Shown here in pieces: positions 48,075 to 56,985 of a stretch of DNA of 64,000 nt; position 1 is the stretch's first letter, and every line of letters starts with the position of its first letter. Made by a program: the position numbers and the translations under genes. The notes beneath the pieces are model-generated. The model searched no databases, was not told where the DNA came from, and worked only from the letters and a program-made list of their open reading frames with translations. The stretch comes from an uncultured Marinobacter sp. (GTDB lineage Bacteria > Pseudomonadota > Gammaproteobacteria > Pseudomonadales > Oleiphilaceae), in contig NZ_CAMPJO010000018.1 of assembly GCF_946886895.1 (NCBI RefSeq), positions 1 through 64,000 of the forward strand. Reading direction: 5' to 3'.

Positions 48075-48854
48075 ATGGTTGATCCCATCAAGGTTTACCC
48101 CCCAAAGCCTGCCAAGGTCTATTTCTACGGCACCTGTCTGGTGGACATGTTCTACCCGGATGCGGGCATGGCCGGGGTCCAGCTTCTGGAACGCGAAGGC
48201 ATTGAGGTGATCTACCCCCCGGACCAGACCTGCTGCGGCCAGCCCGCCTACACCTCCGGGTATCACGATGAAGCCCGTGCCGTTGCCAAAGCCCAGCTGG
48301 ACCTGTTCCCCGAAGACTGGCCCATTGTGGTGCCCTCCGGTTCCTGTGGCGGCATGATGCGCAAGCATTACCCGGCCCTGTTCAAGGACACCGGTGATGA
48401 CGTCCGGGCCGCAGACCTTGCGGGGCGGGTCTGGGAGCTGACCGATTTTCTGCTGAACGTCTGCCATATCAAACTGGAGGATCTGGGCGAGCCCACCACC
48501 GTGGCCATGCACACGTCCTGTTCCGCACGCCGGGAAATGGGCGTGGCCGAGGTGGGGCCGCGCCTGCTCGGGCAACTGAAAAACGTGAATCTGGTGGAGC
48601 AGATCCGGGCCGAGGAATGCTGCGGCTTTGGTGGCACCTTTGCGGTGCGGCACCCGGAAATTTCCGGCGCTATGGTCAGTGAAAAGGTGGATACCCTGGT
48701 GGACACCGGCGCCAGCGATTTCGTGACCACCGATTGCGGCTGCCTGATGAACATTGCCGGCTACGCCGAGAAGAACCGGAAAGCGATCAAGGGCCAGCAC
48801 ATCCTGAGCTTTCTCTGGCAACGCACTACCGGAAGCGGAGGCCATCAGTCATGA
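48075..48854 (+). CDS. lutA: LutA (YkgE) Fe-S protein of L-lactate oxidation
   Basis: A 259-residue protein with two CCG domains: DQTCCGQPAYTSGYHDEA and EECCGFGGTFAVRHPEIS, the cysteine motifs of the lutA/glpC/heterodisulfide reductase type that bind unusual Fe-S clusters. It starts with KVYFYGTCLVDMFYPDAG. LutABC oxidises L-lactate to pyruvate in the cytoplasm. Its end overlaps the lutB start by four bases (ATGA). Confidence 0.93.
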   Translation: MVDPIKVYPPKPAKVYFYGTCLVDMFYPDAGMAGVQLLEREGIEVIYPPDQTCCGQPAYTSGYHDEARAVAKAQLDLFPEDWPIVVPSGSCGGMMRKHYPALFKDTGDDVRAADLAGRVWELTDFLLNVCHIKLEDLGEPTTVAMHTSCSARREMGVAEVGPRLLGQLKNVNLVEQIRAEECCGFGGTFAVRHPEISGAMVSEKVDTLVDTGASDFVTTDCGCLMNIAGYAEKNRKAIKGQHILSFLWQRTTGSGGHQS

Positions 48855-50290
48855 GTGAGACCGCCCATCAGTCAGGCCATCACATTGACGTCAAACAGTT
48901 CCACCCCCGTGCCCAGGCGGCCATTCACAACCCGAAGATCCGCCAGAACTTCCGCAAGGCCATGGACGGGTTGATGACCAAGCGCAAGAGCGCGTTCGAA
49001 GGCTGGGACCTGGAAACGCTGCGGGAACTGGGCGCCAACATCCGAATGCGGGCCTTGGCCAACCTGCCGGACCTGCTCGAGCAGCTTGAACAGAAGCTGA
49101 CGGAAAATGGCGTCAAGGTGCACTGGGCCCTGGATGGCGATGAAGCCTGCCGGATTGTCCGGGACATCTGCAAGGCCCGGGACGCGAAGACGGTGATCAA
49201 GGGCAAGTCCATGGTCTCCGAGGAAATGGAGCTGAACCATTACCTGGAGGCCCAGGGCATCGAGGCCCTGGAATCGGACCTGGGCGAATACATCGTGCAA
49301 CTGGCGGATGAAACCCCCTCGCACATCATCATGCCGGCGATTCACAAGAACACCGGCGAGATTTCCGAGCTGTTGCACGAGAAAACCGGCACCGACCTTT
49401 CCAACGATGTGGAATACCTCACCGCCAGCGCCCGCCTGCAGTTGCGGGAAAAGTTCATGAATGCCGATGTGGGGGTTTCCGGGGTCAACTTCGCGGTAGC
49501 GGAAACCGGCACCCTGTGCCTGGTGGAGAACGAAGGCAACGGCCGGATGACCACCACGGTGCCGAAATGCCACATTGCGGTGACCGGCATCGAAAAAGTG
49601 GTGCCCAACCTGGAAGACGTAACCGCCCTGCTCGCGCTGCTGACGCGCTCCGCCACCGGCCAGCACATCACCACGTACTTCAACATGATTTCCGGGCCGC
49701 GCAAGGCGGACGAACTGGACGGCCCGGAGGAAGTGCACCTGGTGCTGGTGGACAACGGCCGGTCGTCGATTTACCAGGACGATGAGTTGCTGGATACCCT
49801 GCGCTGCATCCGCTGCGGCGCCTGTATGAACCATTGCCCGGTGTACACCCGGGTGGGCGGCCACACTTACGGCACCACCTACCCTGGCCCGATCGGCAAG
49901 ATCCTGATGCCGCATCTGATTGGCCTGGACGAAGGGCGACACCTGCCCACTGCCTCCAGCCTGTGTGGCGCCTGCGGGGAAGTCTGCCCGGTGAAGATCC
50001 CGATTCCGGACCTGCTGGTGCGCCTGCGCCAGGAATCCGTGGACGGCGACAAGCTGCACCCGGCCCGGGTGCGCGGCCACGGGGCCAAACGCGGCACCCT
50101 CGAGGCGCTGGTCTGGCGGGGCTGGAGCTGGATGCATGCGCGCCCCGGCCTTTACCGGTTGGGCACGGCCCTGGCGGCCCGGTTCCGCAAGCTGCAACCG
50201 GGCCGGGCCGGCGCCTGGACCGACTATCGCACGGCGCCCCGGCTGGCGCCCAAAACACTTCACGAACGCATGAAGGAGCGCAGCCAGTGA
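48851..50290 (+). CDS. lutB: LutB (YkgF) ferredoxin-like protein
   Basis: A 479-residue protein: a large LUD domain (70-300, with VIKGKSMVSEEMELNHYLEA and NFAVAETGTLCLVENEGNGR) followed by two 4Fe-4S motifs, CIRCGACMNHCPVY near residue 320 and CGACGEVCPVKIP near 375, and a C-terminal helical extension. It carries electrons in the LutABC complex. It overlaps both lutA and lutC. Confidence 0.93.
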   Translation: MSETAHQSGHHIDVKQFHPRAQAAIHNPKIRQNFRKAMDGLMTKRKSAFEGWDLETLRELGANIRMRALANLPDLLEQLEQKLTENGVKVHWALDGDEACRIVRDICKARDAKTVIKGKSMVSEEMELNHYLEAQGIEALESDLGEYIVQLADETPSHIIMPAIHKNTGEISELLHEKTGTDLSNDVEYLTASARLQLREKFMNADVGVSGVNFAVAETGTLCLVENEGNGRMTTTVPKCHIAVTGIEKVVPNLEDVTALLALLTRSATGQHITTYFNMISGPRKADELDGPEEVHLVLVDNGRSSIYQDDELLDTLRCIRCGACMNHCPVYTRVGGHTYGTTYPGPIGKILMPHLIGLDEGRHLPTASSLCGACGEVCPVKIPIPDLLVRLRQESVDGDKLHPARVRGHGAKRGTLEALVWRGWSWMHARPGLYRLGTALAARFRKLQPGRAGAWTDYRTAPRLAPKTLHERMKERSQ

Positions 50291-50940
50291 GTTCCCGGGA
50301 GACGATTCTGCAACGCCTGCGCAACCGCAGCGGCGGTGCGCTGACGCCACCGGCATGCGACTTCTCGGTCCTGGCAAGACCCGACTGGCCGGTGTCTGAG
50401 CGTATTGCCCTGTTCGAGAAACACATCGAGTCGGTGCATGGGGAAGTGCATCACTGCACCGGGGATAGCTGGATGGACCGGCTCGCCGAGGTGCTGGCCA
50501 CCCGGGGCGCCCGCAACCTGCTGGTGGCCCGGGAGCATCCCATCGGCCAGGCCCTGCGCCAGGCCGGGCGGGACGACCTGCCGGAGCTGCTGATTTACGA
50601 TGAGCCCATTGAAAGCTGGCAGGCGCACCTGTTCAACGACGTGGACGCCGGCATCACGTCCACCCGGGGTGGCATCGCCGAAACCGGCTCGCTGATCCTG
50701 TGGCCAACGGTGGACGAACCCCGTCTGATGAGCCTGGTGCCACCCGTGCACATTGCGGTGCTGAACGCCTCGGAACTCTACACCACGTTCCACGAAGCCA
50801 TGCTGGCCCAGGACTGGGCCGCTGGCATGCCCACCAACGCCCTGTTAATCTCCGGGCCATCAAAAACCGCCGACATCGAACAAACCCTGGCGTACGGTGT
50901 TCACGGCCCCAAAGAACTGATTGTACTGGTTATCGAATGA
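50287..50940 (+). CDS. lutC: LutC (YkgG) LUD-domain protein
   Basis: A 217-residue protein starting with GTG at 50287, overlapping the lutB stop. It begins SSRETILQRLRNRSGG and contains DAGITSTRGGIAETGSLILW and a C-terminal GPSKTADIEQTLAYGVHGPK segment, the LUD-domain signature of LutC. Third subunit of the lactate oxidation complex. Its stop overlaps the start of the EamA transporter gene. Confidence 0.92.
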   Translation: MSSRETILQRLRNRSGGALTPPACDFSVLARPDWPVSERIALFEKHIESVHGEVHHCTGDSWMDRLAEVLATRGARNLLVAREHPIGQALRQAGRDDLPELLIYDEPIESWQAHLFNDVDAGITSTRGGIAETGSLILWPTVDEPRLMSLVPPVHIAVLNASELYTTFHEAMLAQDWAAGMPTNALLISGPSKTADIEQTLAYGVHGPKELIVLVIE

Positions 50941-51899
50941 TTCGAGGCGCTCTGCTGATCGCCCTGGCCGCCCTGCTCTGGGCGACCACGGGTATTGTCG
51001 CGAAATTCCTGTTTACCGGCACCGACCTGGAAGCCATCACCCTGGGCTTCCTCCGGCTGGCCGTGGCCCTGCCGTTCTTCTGGCTACTGATGCGCCGGGA
51101 GCAGCGGCGCCTGACGCAGGCAAATCCCGGCGAGAACGTCCCGGGCGGTTCGTTGCGGCAACTGGGCCTGAAAGCGCTGTTGCCGCTGGCCGCCCTGGGC
51201 CTGTTCCAGGCGTTCTACCAGGGCAGTTACCTGCTGGCGGTGGACCTGACCGGCGCCGGCATCGCCACCCTGATTGCGCTCTGCCTGCCGCCGGTGCTGG
51301 TGGCCATTCTGGCGGCGCCACTGCTGGGGGAAAAACCCGGCCTGCTGACTGTGCTGGCCCTGCTGGCCGCCATTGCCGGTACCGCCATGCTGGTGCTCAG
51401 CGATATGGACACCAGCGGCAAACTGCGTCTGGCGGGCATCCTGATGGCCCTGCTGGCGGCGGTGGTGTATACCGGCTTCACCCTCACCAGCCGGTACAGC
51501 TCCGCCGGCACGCCGGTGTTCACCACCGCGTTCATCTGCTTCGCGACGGCGGCGTTGATTCTGCTGCCGGTGGTGGGGTTCAGTGGTGGCTTTAACGGGC
51601 TGGAGACGCTGGGCGTTGGCCACTGGCTGATGGTGGCCTACATCGGCGTGGTGCCCACCTGCATCGGGTACGTGAGTTTTTTCACCGGTATGAAAACCAC
51701 GCCGGCCACGCTGTCCAGCATCATCGTGACGCTGGAGCCGTTGTTCGTGGCCCTGCTGGCATGGCTGTTTCTGGGGGAGATCCTGGGGCCTGTCGGCATT
51801 GCCGGCGCGCTGATTCTGACGACGGCCGTGATCGTGGCGTCACGCTTTGGCAGCAAGCCCGATGCCAGCCCACAGGCCGGCACCGGTAAGGAAGACTGA
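50937..51899 (+). CDS. EamA/DMT family transporter
   Basis: A 320-residue protein with ten membrane helices in two EamA repeats. The first repeat opens GALLIALAALLWATTGIVAK and the second begins near residue 165 (LRLAGILMALLAAVVYTGFT), with LEPLFVALLAWLFLGEILGP at the end. DMT transporters move metabolites across the inner membrane. It overlaps lutC by four bases; carriage of lactate or a related acid is possible but unproven. Confidence 0.9.
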   Translation: MIRGALLIALAALLWATTGIVAKFLFTGTDLEAITLGFLRLAVALPFFWLLMRREQRRLTQANPGENVPGGSLRQLGLKALLPLAALGLFQAFYQGSYLLAVDLTGAGIATLIALCLPPVLVAILAAPLLGEKPGLLTVLALLAAIAGTAMLVLSDMDTSGKLRLAGILMALLAAVVYTGFTLTSRYSSAGTPVFTTAFICFATAALILLPVVGFSGGFNGLETLGVGHWLMVAYIGVVPTCIGYVSFFTGMKTTPATLSSIIVTLEPLFVALLAWLFLGEILGPVGIAGALILTTAVIVASRFGSKPDASPQAGTGKED

Positions 51900-52448
51900 T
51901 CAGTCCTGCTTGCGCATTTTCTCGAGCATGTCCGGCTGCAGGATTTCGATCCAGTAGCCGTCCGGGTCCCGGATAAAGGCGAGGCCTTTCATTTTGCCGT
52001 CGTCCGGCTTTTTCACGAATTCGACACCAAGTTTTTCGAACCGCTCGCAGGCGCCATAGACATCCGGCACCGCTATGCCGATGTGGCCAAAGCCCTGGGG
52101 CTGGTCGTTGCCGTTGTGGTAGGCAAAATCGTTGTCGTTCTCGGTGCCCCAGTTGTGGGTCAGCTCCAGCATCGCCTCGCGGCCGAAGGTAAAGGTGGTG
52201 CGGTGGGCGTCATCCTGGGGCACCAGGCCGGCCTGGCGGTCGTCCAGGTAACCCAGGAAGTACAGGGTGAATTTCATTTCCGGGAAATCCAGCTTGCGCA
52301 CGAGGCGCATGCCCATGACCCGGGAGTAGAAGTCCATGGAGCGCTCGGGGTCCTTGATGCGCATCATGGTCTGGTTAAACACGTAACCTTCGGTTTCCGG
52401 AACGGCTTCTTCGTGAAGGCCGGGGGCCTGTTCGAAATGCTTGGGCAT
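51900..52448 (-). CDS. gloA: Lactoylglutathione lyase (glyoxalase I)
   Basis: A 182-residue glyoxalase I of the longer (eukaryote/Pseudomonas-like) form: [56 protein letters not shown] and [11 protein letters not shown]. The metal ligands (Gln, Glu, His, Glu) are in place. It turns the methylglyoxal-glutathione hemithioacetal into S-lactoylglutathione. It is convergent with the EamA transporter gene, with adjacent stop codons. Confidence 0.95.
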   Translation of the reverse strand: MPKHFEQAPGLHEEAVPETEGYVFNQTMMRIKDPERSMDFYSRVMGMRLVRKLDFPEMKFTLYFLGYLDDRQAGLVPQDDAHRTTFTFGREAMLELTHNWGTENDNDFAYHNGNDQPQGFGHIGIAVPDVYGACERFEKLGVEFVKKPDDGKMKGLAFIRDPDGYWIEILQPDMLEKMRKQD

Positions 52449-52511
52449 TTTGGTTTTCCCTTTTTTTCCTTCGGATTTAACCGTTATACCTGTGTGCGTT
52501 TCAGGGGGATT

Positions 52512-53651
52512 TCAAGGGGCCAGTTGATGCTCCTCCCCCCGATAATAGGCTTCTACTCTTGGGTTCATGATGCTTCGCCACAGAGGGGGGATCAACGCCA
52601 GCACGACCATCGCGGCGTAGCCGGCCGGTAGCTGGGGGGCAACGTCGTGGTGGCGGAGGACCTGGTAGCGGCGTTTGGCCCAGGCGTGGTGGTCGCTGTG
52701 GCGCTGGAGGTGGAACAGGAAGACGTTGGTGAGGAAGTAATTGCTGTTCCAGCTGTGTTCCGGGCCGGTGCGTTCGTAGCGGCCGCTGTCCAGCTTGCGG
52801 CGGTGCAGGCCGTAGTGTTCCAGGTAGTTGACGATTTCCAGCAGGTTCAGGGCGATGAAGCTCTGGCCGAGGAAGTAGGCCGCGCCCAGCCAGCCGAAGG
52901 CTACCGTGAAAGCCACCAGCACCAGGGCGCTGAGGCTGTACCACCAGATCAGTTCGTTGCGCCAGTTGAGGGCTTTGCAACCTTTGCGCCGGAGCCGGTC
53001 GGCTTCCAGTTTCCAGGCGTTGATGAAGTTGCGGGCGTAGGCCTGGGGCAGGAAGTTGTAGAGCGACTGGTTGTAGCGGGAGGAGGAGGCATCTTCCGGG
53101 GTGGACACATGCACGTGGTGGCCGCGCAGGTGTTCGACCTTGAAGCCGGCGTAGCAGACCAGTGACAGCAGCAGGCCGCCGGCACGGGGTTCCAGTTTGC
53201 CATCCTTGTGGATCAGTTCGTGGGCGACGTTGATGCCCAGGCCGCCGACGATGCCGATGGAGAAGATCCAGCCGATGCCGCCGGCCAGGCTAAAGGTGCC
53301 GGCGGCCAGCTCCAGCATGGCCCACACCAGCAGCACCCCGAAGCCGGCCACCCAGCCGAGGGTAATGGCCCGGTAGAACAGTTCATGATTCATGCGCGGT
53401 ACGTCGGCGTCTTCATCCGGGTTCAGTGCGTCCTTCCCCAGCAGCAGGTCCAGTACCGGGATGATCCCGAACACCACGACGGGCACGCCCCAGGCGAAGA
53501 GGTTCACCAGGCCCGTGGCCTGGCCGGCGCTCAGCAGCAGGGGCGGCAGTGCCAGGGGTAGCATGGCAATGAGGTAGCTGAATTTTTTCAGGGTGAGCAG
53601 CACCCGCCGGCGGGTCGCTTCCCGGGTGGTGATGGTCTGGTTCGTGCTCAT
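52512..53651 (-). CDS. alkB: Alkane 1-monooxygenase (AlkB)
   Basis: A 379-residue membrane protein with six hydrophobic segments and the eight-histidine di-iron motifs: NVAHELIHK, HLRGHHVHV, NYLEHYGL and LQRHSDHHAWAKRRYQ. It hydroxylates medium-chain n-alkanes at the terminal carbon using rubredoxin. Start 53651 has GAGAGGAA upstream. No rubredoxin gene is adjacent. A GntR regulator is divergent, with a palindrome between them. Confidence 0.95.
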   Translation of the reverse strand: MSTNQTITTREATRRRVLLTLKKFSYLIAMLPLALPPLLLSAGQATGLVNLFAWGVPVVVFGIIPVLDLLLGKDALNPDEDADVPRMNHELFYRAITLGWVAGFGVLLVWAMLELAAGTFSLAGGIGWIFSIGIVGGLGINVAHELIHKDGKLEPRAGGLLLSLVCYAGFKVEHLRGHHVHVSTPEDASSSRYNQSLYNFLPQAYARNFINAWKLEADRLRRKGCKALNWRNELIWWYSLSALVLVAFTVAFGWLGAAYFLGQSFIALNLLEIVNYLEHYGLHRRKLDSGRYERTGPEHSWNSNYFLTNVFLFHLQRHSDHHAWAKRRYQVLRHHDVAPQLPAGYAAMVVLALIPPLWRSIMNPRVEAYYRGEEHQLAP

Positions 53652-53707
53652 GGGTTCCTCTCCGTCATTGTTCGTGTGGGCAACGATGTTCGTTATTGTT
53701 GACTGCA

Positions 53708-53724
53708 TTATTGTCCTACAATAA
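53708..53724 (+). promoter_or_regulatory. Palindromic operator between alkB and gntR
   Basis: TTATTGTCCTACAATAA is a perfect 7+3+7 inverted repeat in the divergent region, matching the TTGTnnnACAA style of GntR sites. It lies 57 bases upstream of alkB and probably regulates it. Confidence 0.7.
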
Positions 53725-53865
53725 ATCAGTCGTCAACCCGACCTGAACGCTTTTTTCTGGCGCTATCGGGTGTGGAGGCTGTGATAAACTCAGGCCCGCA
53801 ACCTTGTTACCGGCCAGACAGGTCTTTCGGTCGGGCCGCTATTACCACCGGTTCAGAGCGTCTTT

Positions 53866-54525
53866 ATGGATTTTCAGGTGCCCAATACCCTGGCGGAGCA
53901 GATCGCCAATTACCTGGCGGAGCGGATCATGACCGGGCAGATCCGCCCGGGGCAGCGCATCCAAGAGGCGACTCTGGCCACGGAGCTGAAGGTCAGTCGG
54001 GCGTCGGTGAAGGAGGCGCTGTATACCCTGGAGCGCTGGCATCTGGTGGAGATCACGCCGCGCAAGGGGGCGTCGGCCACCCGGCTGGATGCGCAGCATG
54101 CGTCGGAGCTGTATGACGTGTACATGCATTTGTTGTCGATGCTGGCGGTGCGGCTGTGTGAGCGCTGGCAGGAGGAAGACAAGGACTCGGTGCTGGCTGC
54201 GGTGGCCCGGGTGGTGGCGCAGACGAAGCAGCCGGCAGCGGATATTACGGCGCTGGTGGAGGCCAGTTTCGGGGTGATGGAGGCGTGTTGTGAGGTGGTG
54301 GGGAATCCGTATCTCACGGAGGCGTTGTCGAATTTCAAGCCGGCGGTGAGTCGGGCGTATTATCTGAGCGCGGATCGGTATCGTCAGGGGCTGGCTCAGA
54401 CCAGTCGGTTTTTTGCGGAGTTGCCGGAGGCGGTGCTTGCCAGGGATACCGAGAGAGCCCGGGTGTTGATCCAGCGGTTTGCCGAGCATCAGAAGGGCCT
54501 GATTCAGAGAGCCCTTTCCTCCTGA
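53866..54525 (+). CDS. GntR family regulator (FCD type), divergent from alkB
   Basis: A 219-residue protein: winged HTH at 8-70 (LAEQIANYLAERIMTGQIRP, LKVSRASVKEALYTLERWHL) and a C-terminal helical FCD domain. In contrast to typical FadR-like FCD proteins, metal-binding histidines are few (HASELYDVYMHLLSM, QRFAEHQKGL). Similar regulators sit next to alkB in Marinobacter and Alcanivorax, where they respond to alkanols or fatty acids. Control of alkB is inferred from position and the palindrome. Hairpin element C follows. Confidence 0.88.
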   Translation: MDFQVPNTLAEQIANYLAERIMTGQIRPGQRIQEATLATELKVSRASVKEALYTLERWHLVEITPRKGASATRLDAQHASELYDVYMHLLSMLAVRLCERWQEEDKDSVLAAVARVVAQTKQPAADITALVEASFGVMEACCEVVGNPYLTEALSNFKPAVSRAYYLSADRYRQGLAQTSRFFAELPEAVLARDTERARVLIQRFAEHQKGLIQRALSS

Positions 54526-54538
54526 TTTGGTGCCTGCA

Positions 54539-54643
54539 AAGTGAACGGAAGGGCTTCCCAAAACACGCTGTGAATACATCCCTGTACGCTCGGCTCCGCC
54601 ATCCATGGCTCCGCACGGTTTTGGGAAGCCCTTCCGTTCACTT
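54539..54643 (+). repeat. Large hairpin element C (26-bp arms, 53-base loop)
   Basis: Arms 54539-54564 and 54618-54643 pair perfectly. The loop starts ACGCTGTGAATACATCCCTG and is clearly the same family as A and B. It lies 14 bases after the gntR stop, where it could end transcription. The rest of the 313-base gap to 54839 shows nothing else recognisable. Confidence 0.88.
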
Positions 54644-54838
54644 CGCTCATAGTTTTGGAGGTAGTTCCTTCCGCTTCTATGTTGTGACCAGGCTCACAGA
54701 TCTTTTGAGTATCCCCACTTATCGTAACAGTCTGTAACAAACGCTGATCTCCGCTGCATTGGTTGTGCTGTCCCCCTGCGGCCCGGGGAGCTTTCATCGC
54801 TCTCCGTTAACAACAATAAACCGGACTCCGGGGCCATC

Positions 54839-55861
54839 ATGACGTTGTCATACGCTTTTATCAGACCGACCAGACCCACCGTTTTGAGCGCATGGATCCT
54901 GGCGCTTTCACTGCCCCTGCCCGCCATGGCCGAGTTTCGGCCGCTGGATGATCGTGCGCTTTCCGGTGTAACCGGTAAGGCCGGGGTGACGATTGAGCTG
55001 GAAACGAAGTTGAGTATTGATCGTTTGAGCTGGATTGATGAAGGCTCGCTGAATGTGAATGGGCTTCGGCTTTCGGGGCAGAACGATACGACGCTGGATA
55101 ATCTGAAGGTGACGGTGGATATCGCCGGTGACGGTGAGGTGCTGGAGCACGGGTTTTCGGAAATTGCCCGGCGGGCGGATGCGGGGTTGCTGGATGTCAG
55201 CAATCCGGATGTTGCGGATGCCCTGGCAAAGTACTCGGTGGCGGGAGAGTTTGGCCGGCAGTTCAATAGCGGGGATCTGGTGATTCATCTGGGGGCCACG
55301 GATTACGGCGACCCGGCCAGTCTGGAGGATTACCTTCAGGCGGTGGATTTTGAGCTGGCGGTGGATAGCCTGACCACCACTGGCAGTGAGGGCAGCGCCA
55401 CGCTGTTTTCGGATGTGCTGTTGCAGGGCTATGTGGGGCCTACCGATCTGGTGGTCCGTAACGGCGAGGGCACATCCCGTACACTCGGCAATGGCAGTGT
55501 GGTCTCCGGGGCGGAATTGCAGCTCGATACCCATTTCGAGATCACCAACGGCAGCCTGAACTGGGAAGCCGCGGATGTGATCCTGCTGTTCAATTTTGCC
55601 GCCGTGGGCATTGAGGGGCTGCAGATTCATAATCGCCGGGGCGATGACACGCTGGGGCACTTCGGCATGGCCAGTGCCACGGCGAAGCTGGCCCGGGGCA
55701 CCAGTTCTGCCTCCGGCAAGGACGGGCTGTCCATCCACGATGTGGCGTTCCGGGCGGATATCGATATGCCGGTGTTCCGGGTGGGCCCGGAGAGTATTGG
55801 CAGTGTGCAGTTCACGGACTTCGCCATTACCGATACCACCATGATGGTATATGGCCACTAG
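54839..55861 (+). CDS. DUF6160-like exported protein
   Basis: A 340-residue protein with a signal peptide (LSAWILALSLPLPAMA). The mature start EFRPLDDRALSGVTGKAGVT carries the GVTGxAG motif I associate with DUF6160-type surface or pilus-associated proteins. Long beta-rich repeats follow (VNGLRLSGQNDTTLDNLKVT, ASLEDYLQAVDFELAVDSL). It probably sits in the periplasm or outer membrane; no function is known. Confidence 0.7.
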   Translation: MTLSYAFIRPTRPTVLSAWILALSLPLPAMAEFRPLDDRALSGVTGKAGVTIELETKLSIDRLSWIDEGSLNVNGLRLSGQNDTTLDNLKVTVDIAGDGEVLEHGFSEIARRADAGLLDVSNPDVADALAKYSVAGEFGRQFNSGDLVIHLGATDYGDPASLEDYLQAVDFELAVDSLTTTGSEGSATLFSDVLLQGYVGPTDLVVRNGEGTSRTLGNGSVVSGAELQLDTHFEITNGSLNWEAADVILLFNFAAVGIEGLQIHNRRGDDTLGHFGMASATAKLARGTSSASGKDGLSIHDVAFRADIDMPVFRVGPESIGSVQFTDFAITDTTMMVYGH

Positions 55862-55926
55862 CACGACTCTGGACAACGCCCATACCCTTGCCTGTAAACT
55901 GCCCGTCTCTTGTTGACGGGCAGCCC

Positions 55927-56985
55927 ATGACTGACTCCACCGATCTCGAATACTCCAGGCAGGCCTCCTGGCGCCGGCTGATGGTTTTCAGCCTGGTCTT
56001 TATCGTCATGACGGCGGCGGGCCTGTACACCGTGTACGATCAGTTCGCCGGCCGCAGCCTGACGTTCGACCCCCGGCTGTTGGCACCCGGAACGCTGGCG
56101 GCCCTGGCGACGTTGCTGCTGGTTTACTTCCTGTCAGACGGTCTGCGCCTGTATTTCACGCTTCGGGCCCTGGGGCACTGCCTGCCGTTCCGGACCATGT
56201 TCCGGCTGGTGTTCATCAATCTGTTTTTCTCGAACGTGACGCCCATGGCCACCGGCGGCGGCTTTGCCCAGATCTGGTACCTGCACCACCATGGGGTGCC
56301 CGTGGGCCGGGCAACGGCGGCGACCACCATCCGCACGGTGCTGGCGGTGGTGTTCATTTTCTCGCTGACGCCGGTGTTCCTGCTGACGCTGGATGCCCTG
56401 GAGGATCACTCGATTACCGGCAGTGTGGGCACGGCACTGGCCGTTTTCATCCTGCTGTACCTGGGCTTTTTCACGGTTCTGCTGTTCCGTACGCGCTGGC
56501 TGATCACGCCCCTTGGCGGTCTGCTGAACGGCCTGCACCGCCTGCACCTGATCAAGACCGCCCGGTGCCGGCGGTGGCAGTTCAAGGCCCGGCGGGAGAT
56601 GCTCAGGTTCTCTCACAGTTTCCGGGATTACGCCCGGGGACGGCCGCTTTTTGTGGGGCTATCGATCCTGTTCACGGCGGTGTTCCTGCTCAGCCTGTTC
56701 AGCTTTCCGGCACTGCTGATCCATAGTCTGGGCTACAGTGTGGACTATCTGGTGTCCCTGGGGCTGATGGTGGTCACGACCTTTATCATGTATTTCTCGC
56801 CAACACCCGGGGCCTCGGGCATATCCGAGGGTGTGTTCGGGAGCTTTTTCCGGGATATCCTGTCAGGCAACCATCTGGTACTGGTGACCATCGGCTGGCG
56901 CCTGCTCACGATTTACCTGGGCATGATCATCGGCTTGCTGGTACTCCAGAGGGAACTGGTCAAACAGCGCGGGACTGCAGGATGA
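55927..56985 (+). CDS. Flippase-like membrane protein (lysylphosphatidylglycerol synthase TM region/UPF0104)
   Basis: A 352-residue protein with eight or so membrane segments. GLRLYFTLRALGHCLPFRTM, LFFSNVTPMATGGGFAQIWY and FSPTPGASGISEGVFG are the marks of the YbhN/AglD-like flippase family. Such proteins translocate or flip lipid-linked sugars or lipids. It overlaps the downstream glycosyltransferase fusion by four bases, so both probably serve one glycolipid pathway. Confidence 0.88.
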   Translation: MTDSTDLEYSRQASWRRLMVFSLVFIVMTAAGLYTVYDQFAGRSLTFDPRLLAPGTLAALATLLLVYFLSDGLRLYFTLRALGHCLPFRTMFRLVFINLFFSNVTPMATGGGFAQIWYLHHHGVPVGRATAATTIRTVLAVVFIFSLTPVFLLTLDALEDHSITGSVGTALAVFILLYLGFFTVLLFRTRWLITPLGGLLNGLHRLHLIKTARCRRWQFKARREMLRFSHSFRDYARGRPLFVGLSILFTAVFLLSLFSFPALLIHSLGYSVDYLVSLGLMVVTTFIMYFSPTPGASGISEGVFGSFFRDILSGNHLVLVTIGWRLLTIYLGMIIGLLVLQRELVKQRGTAG

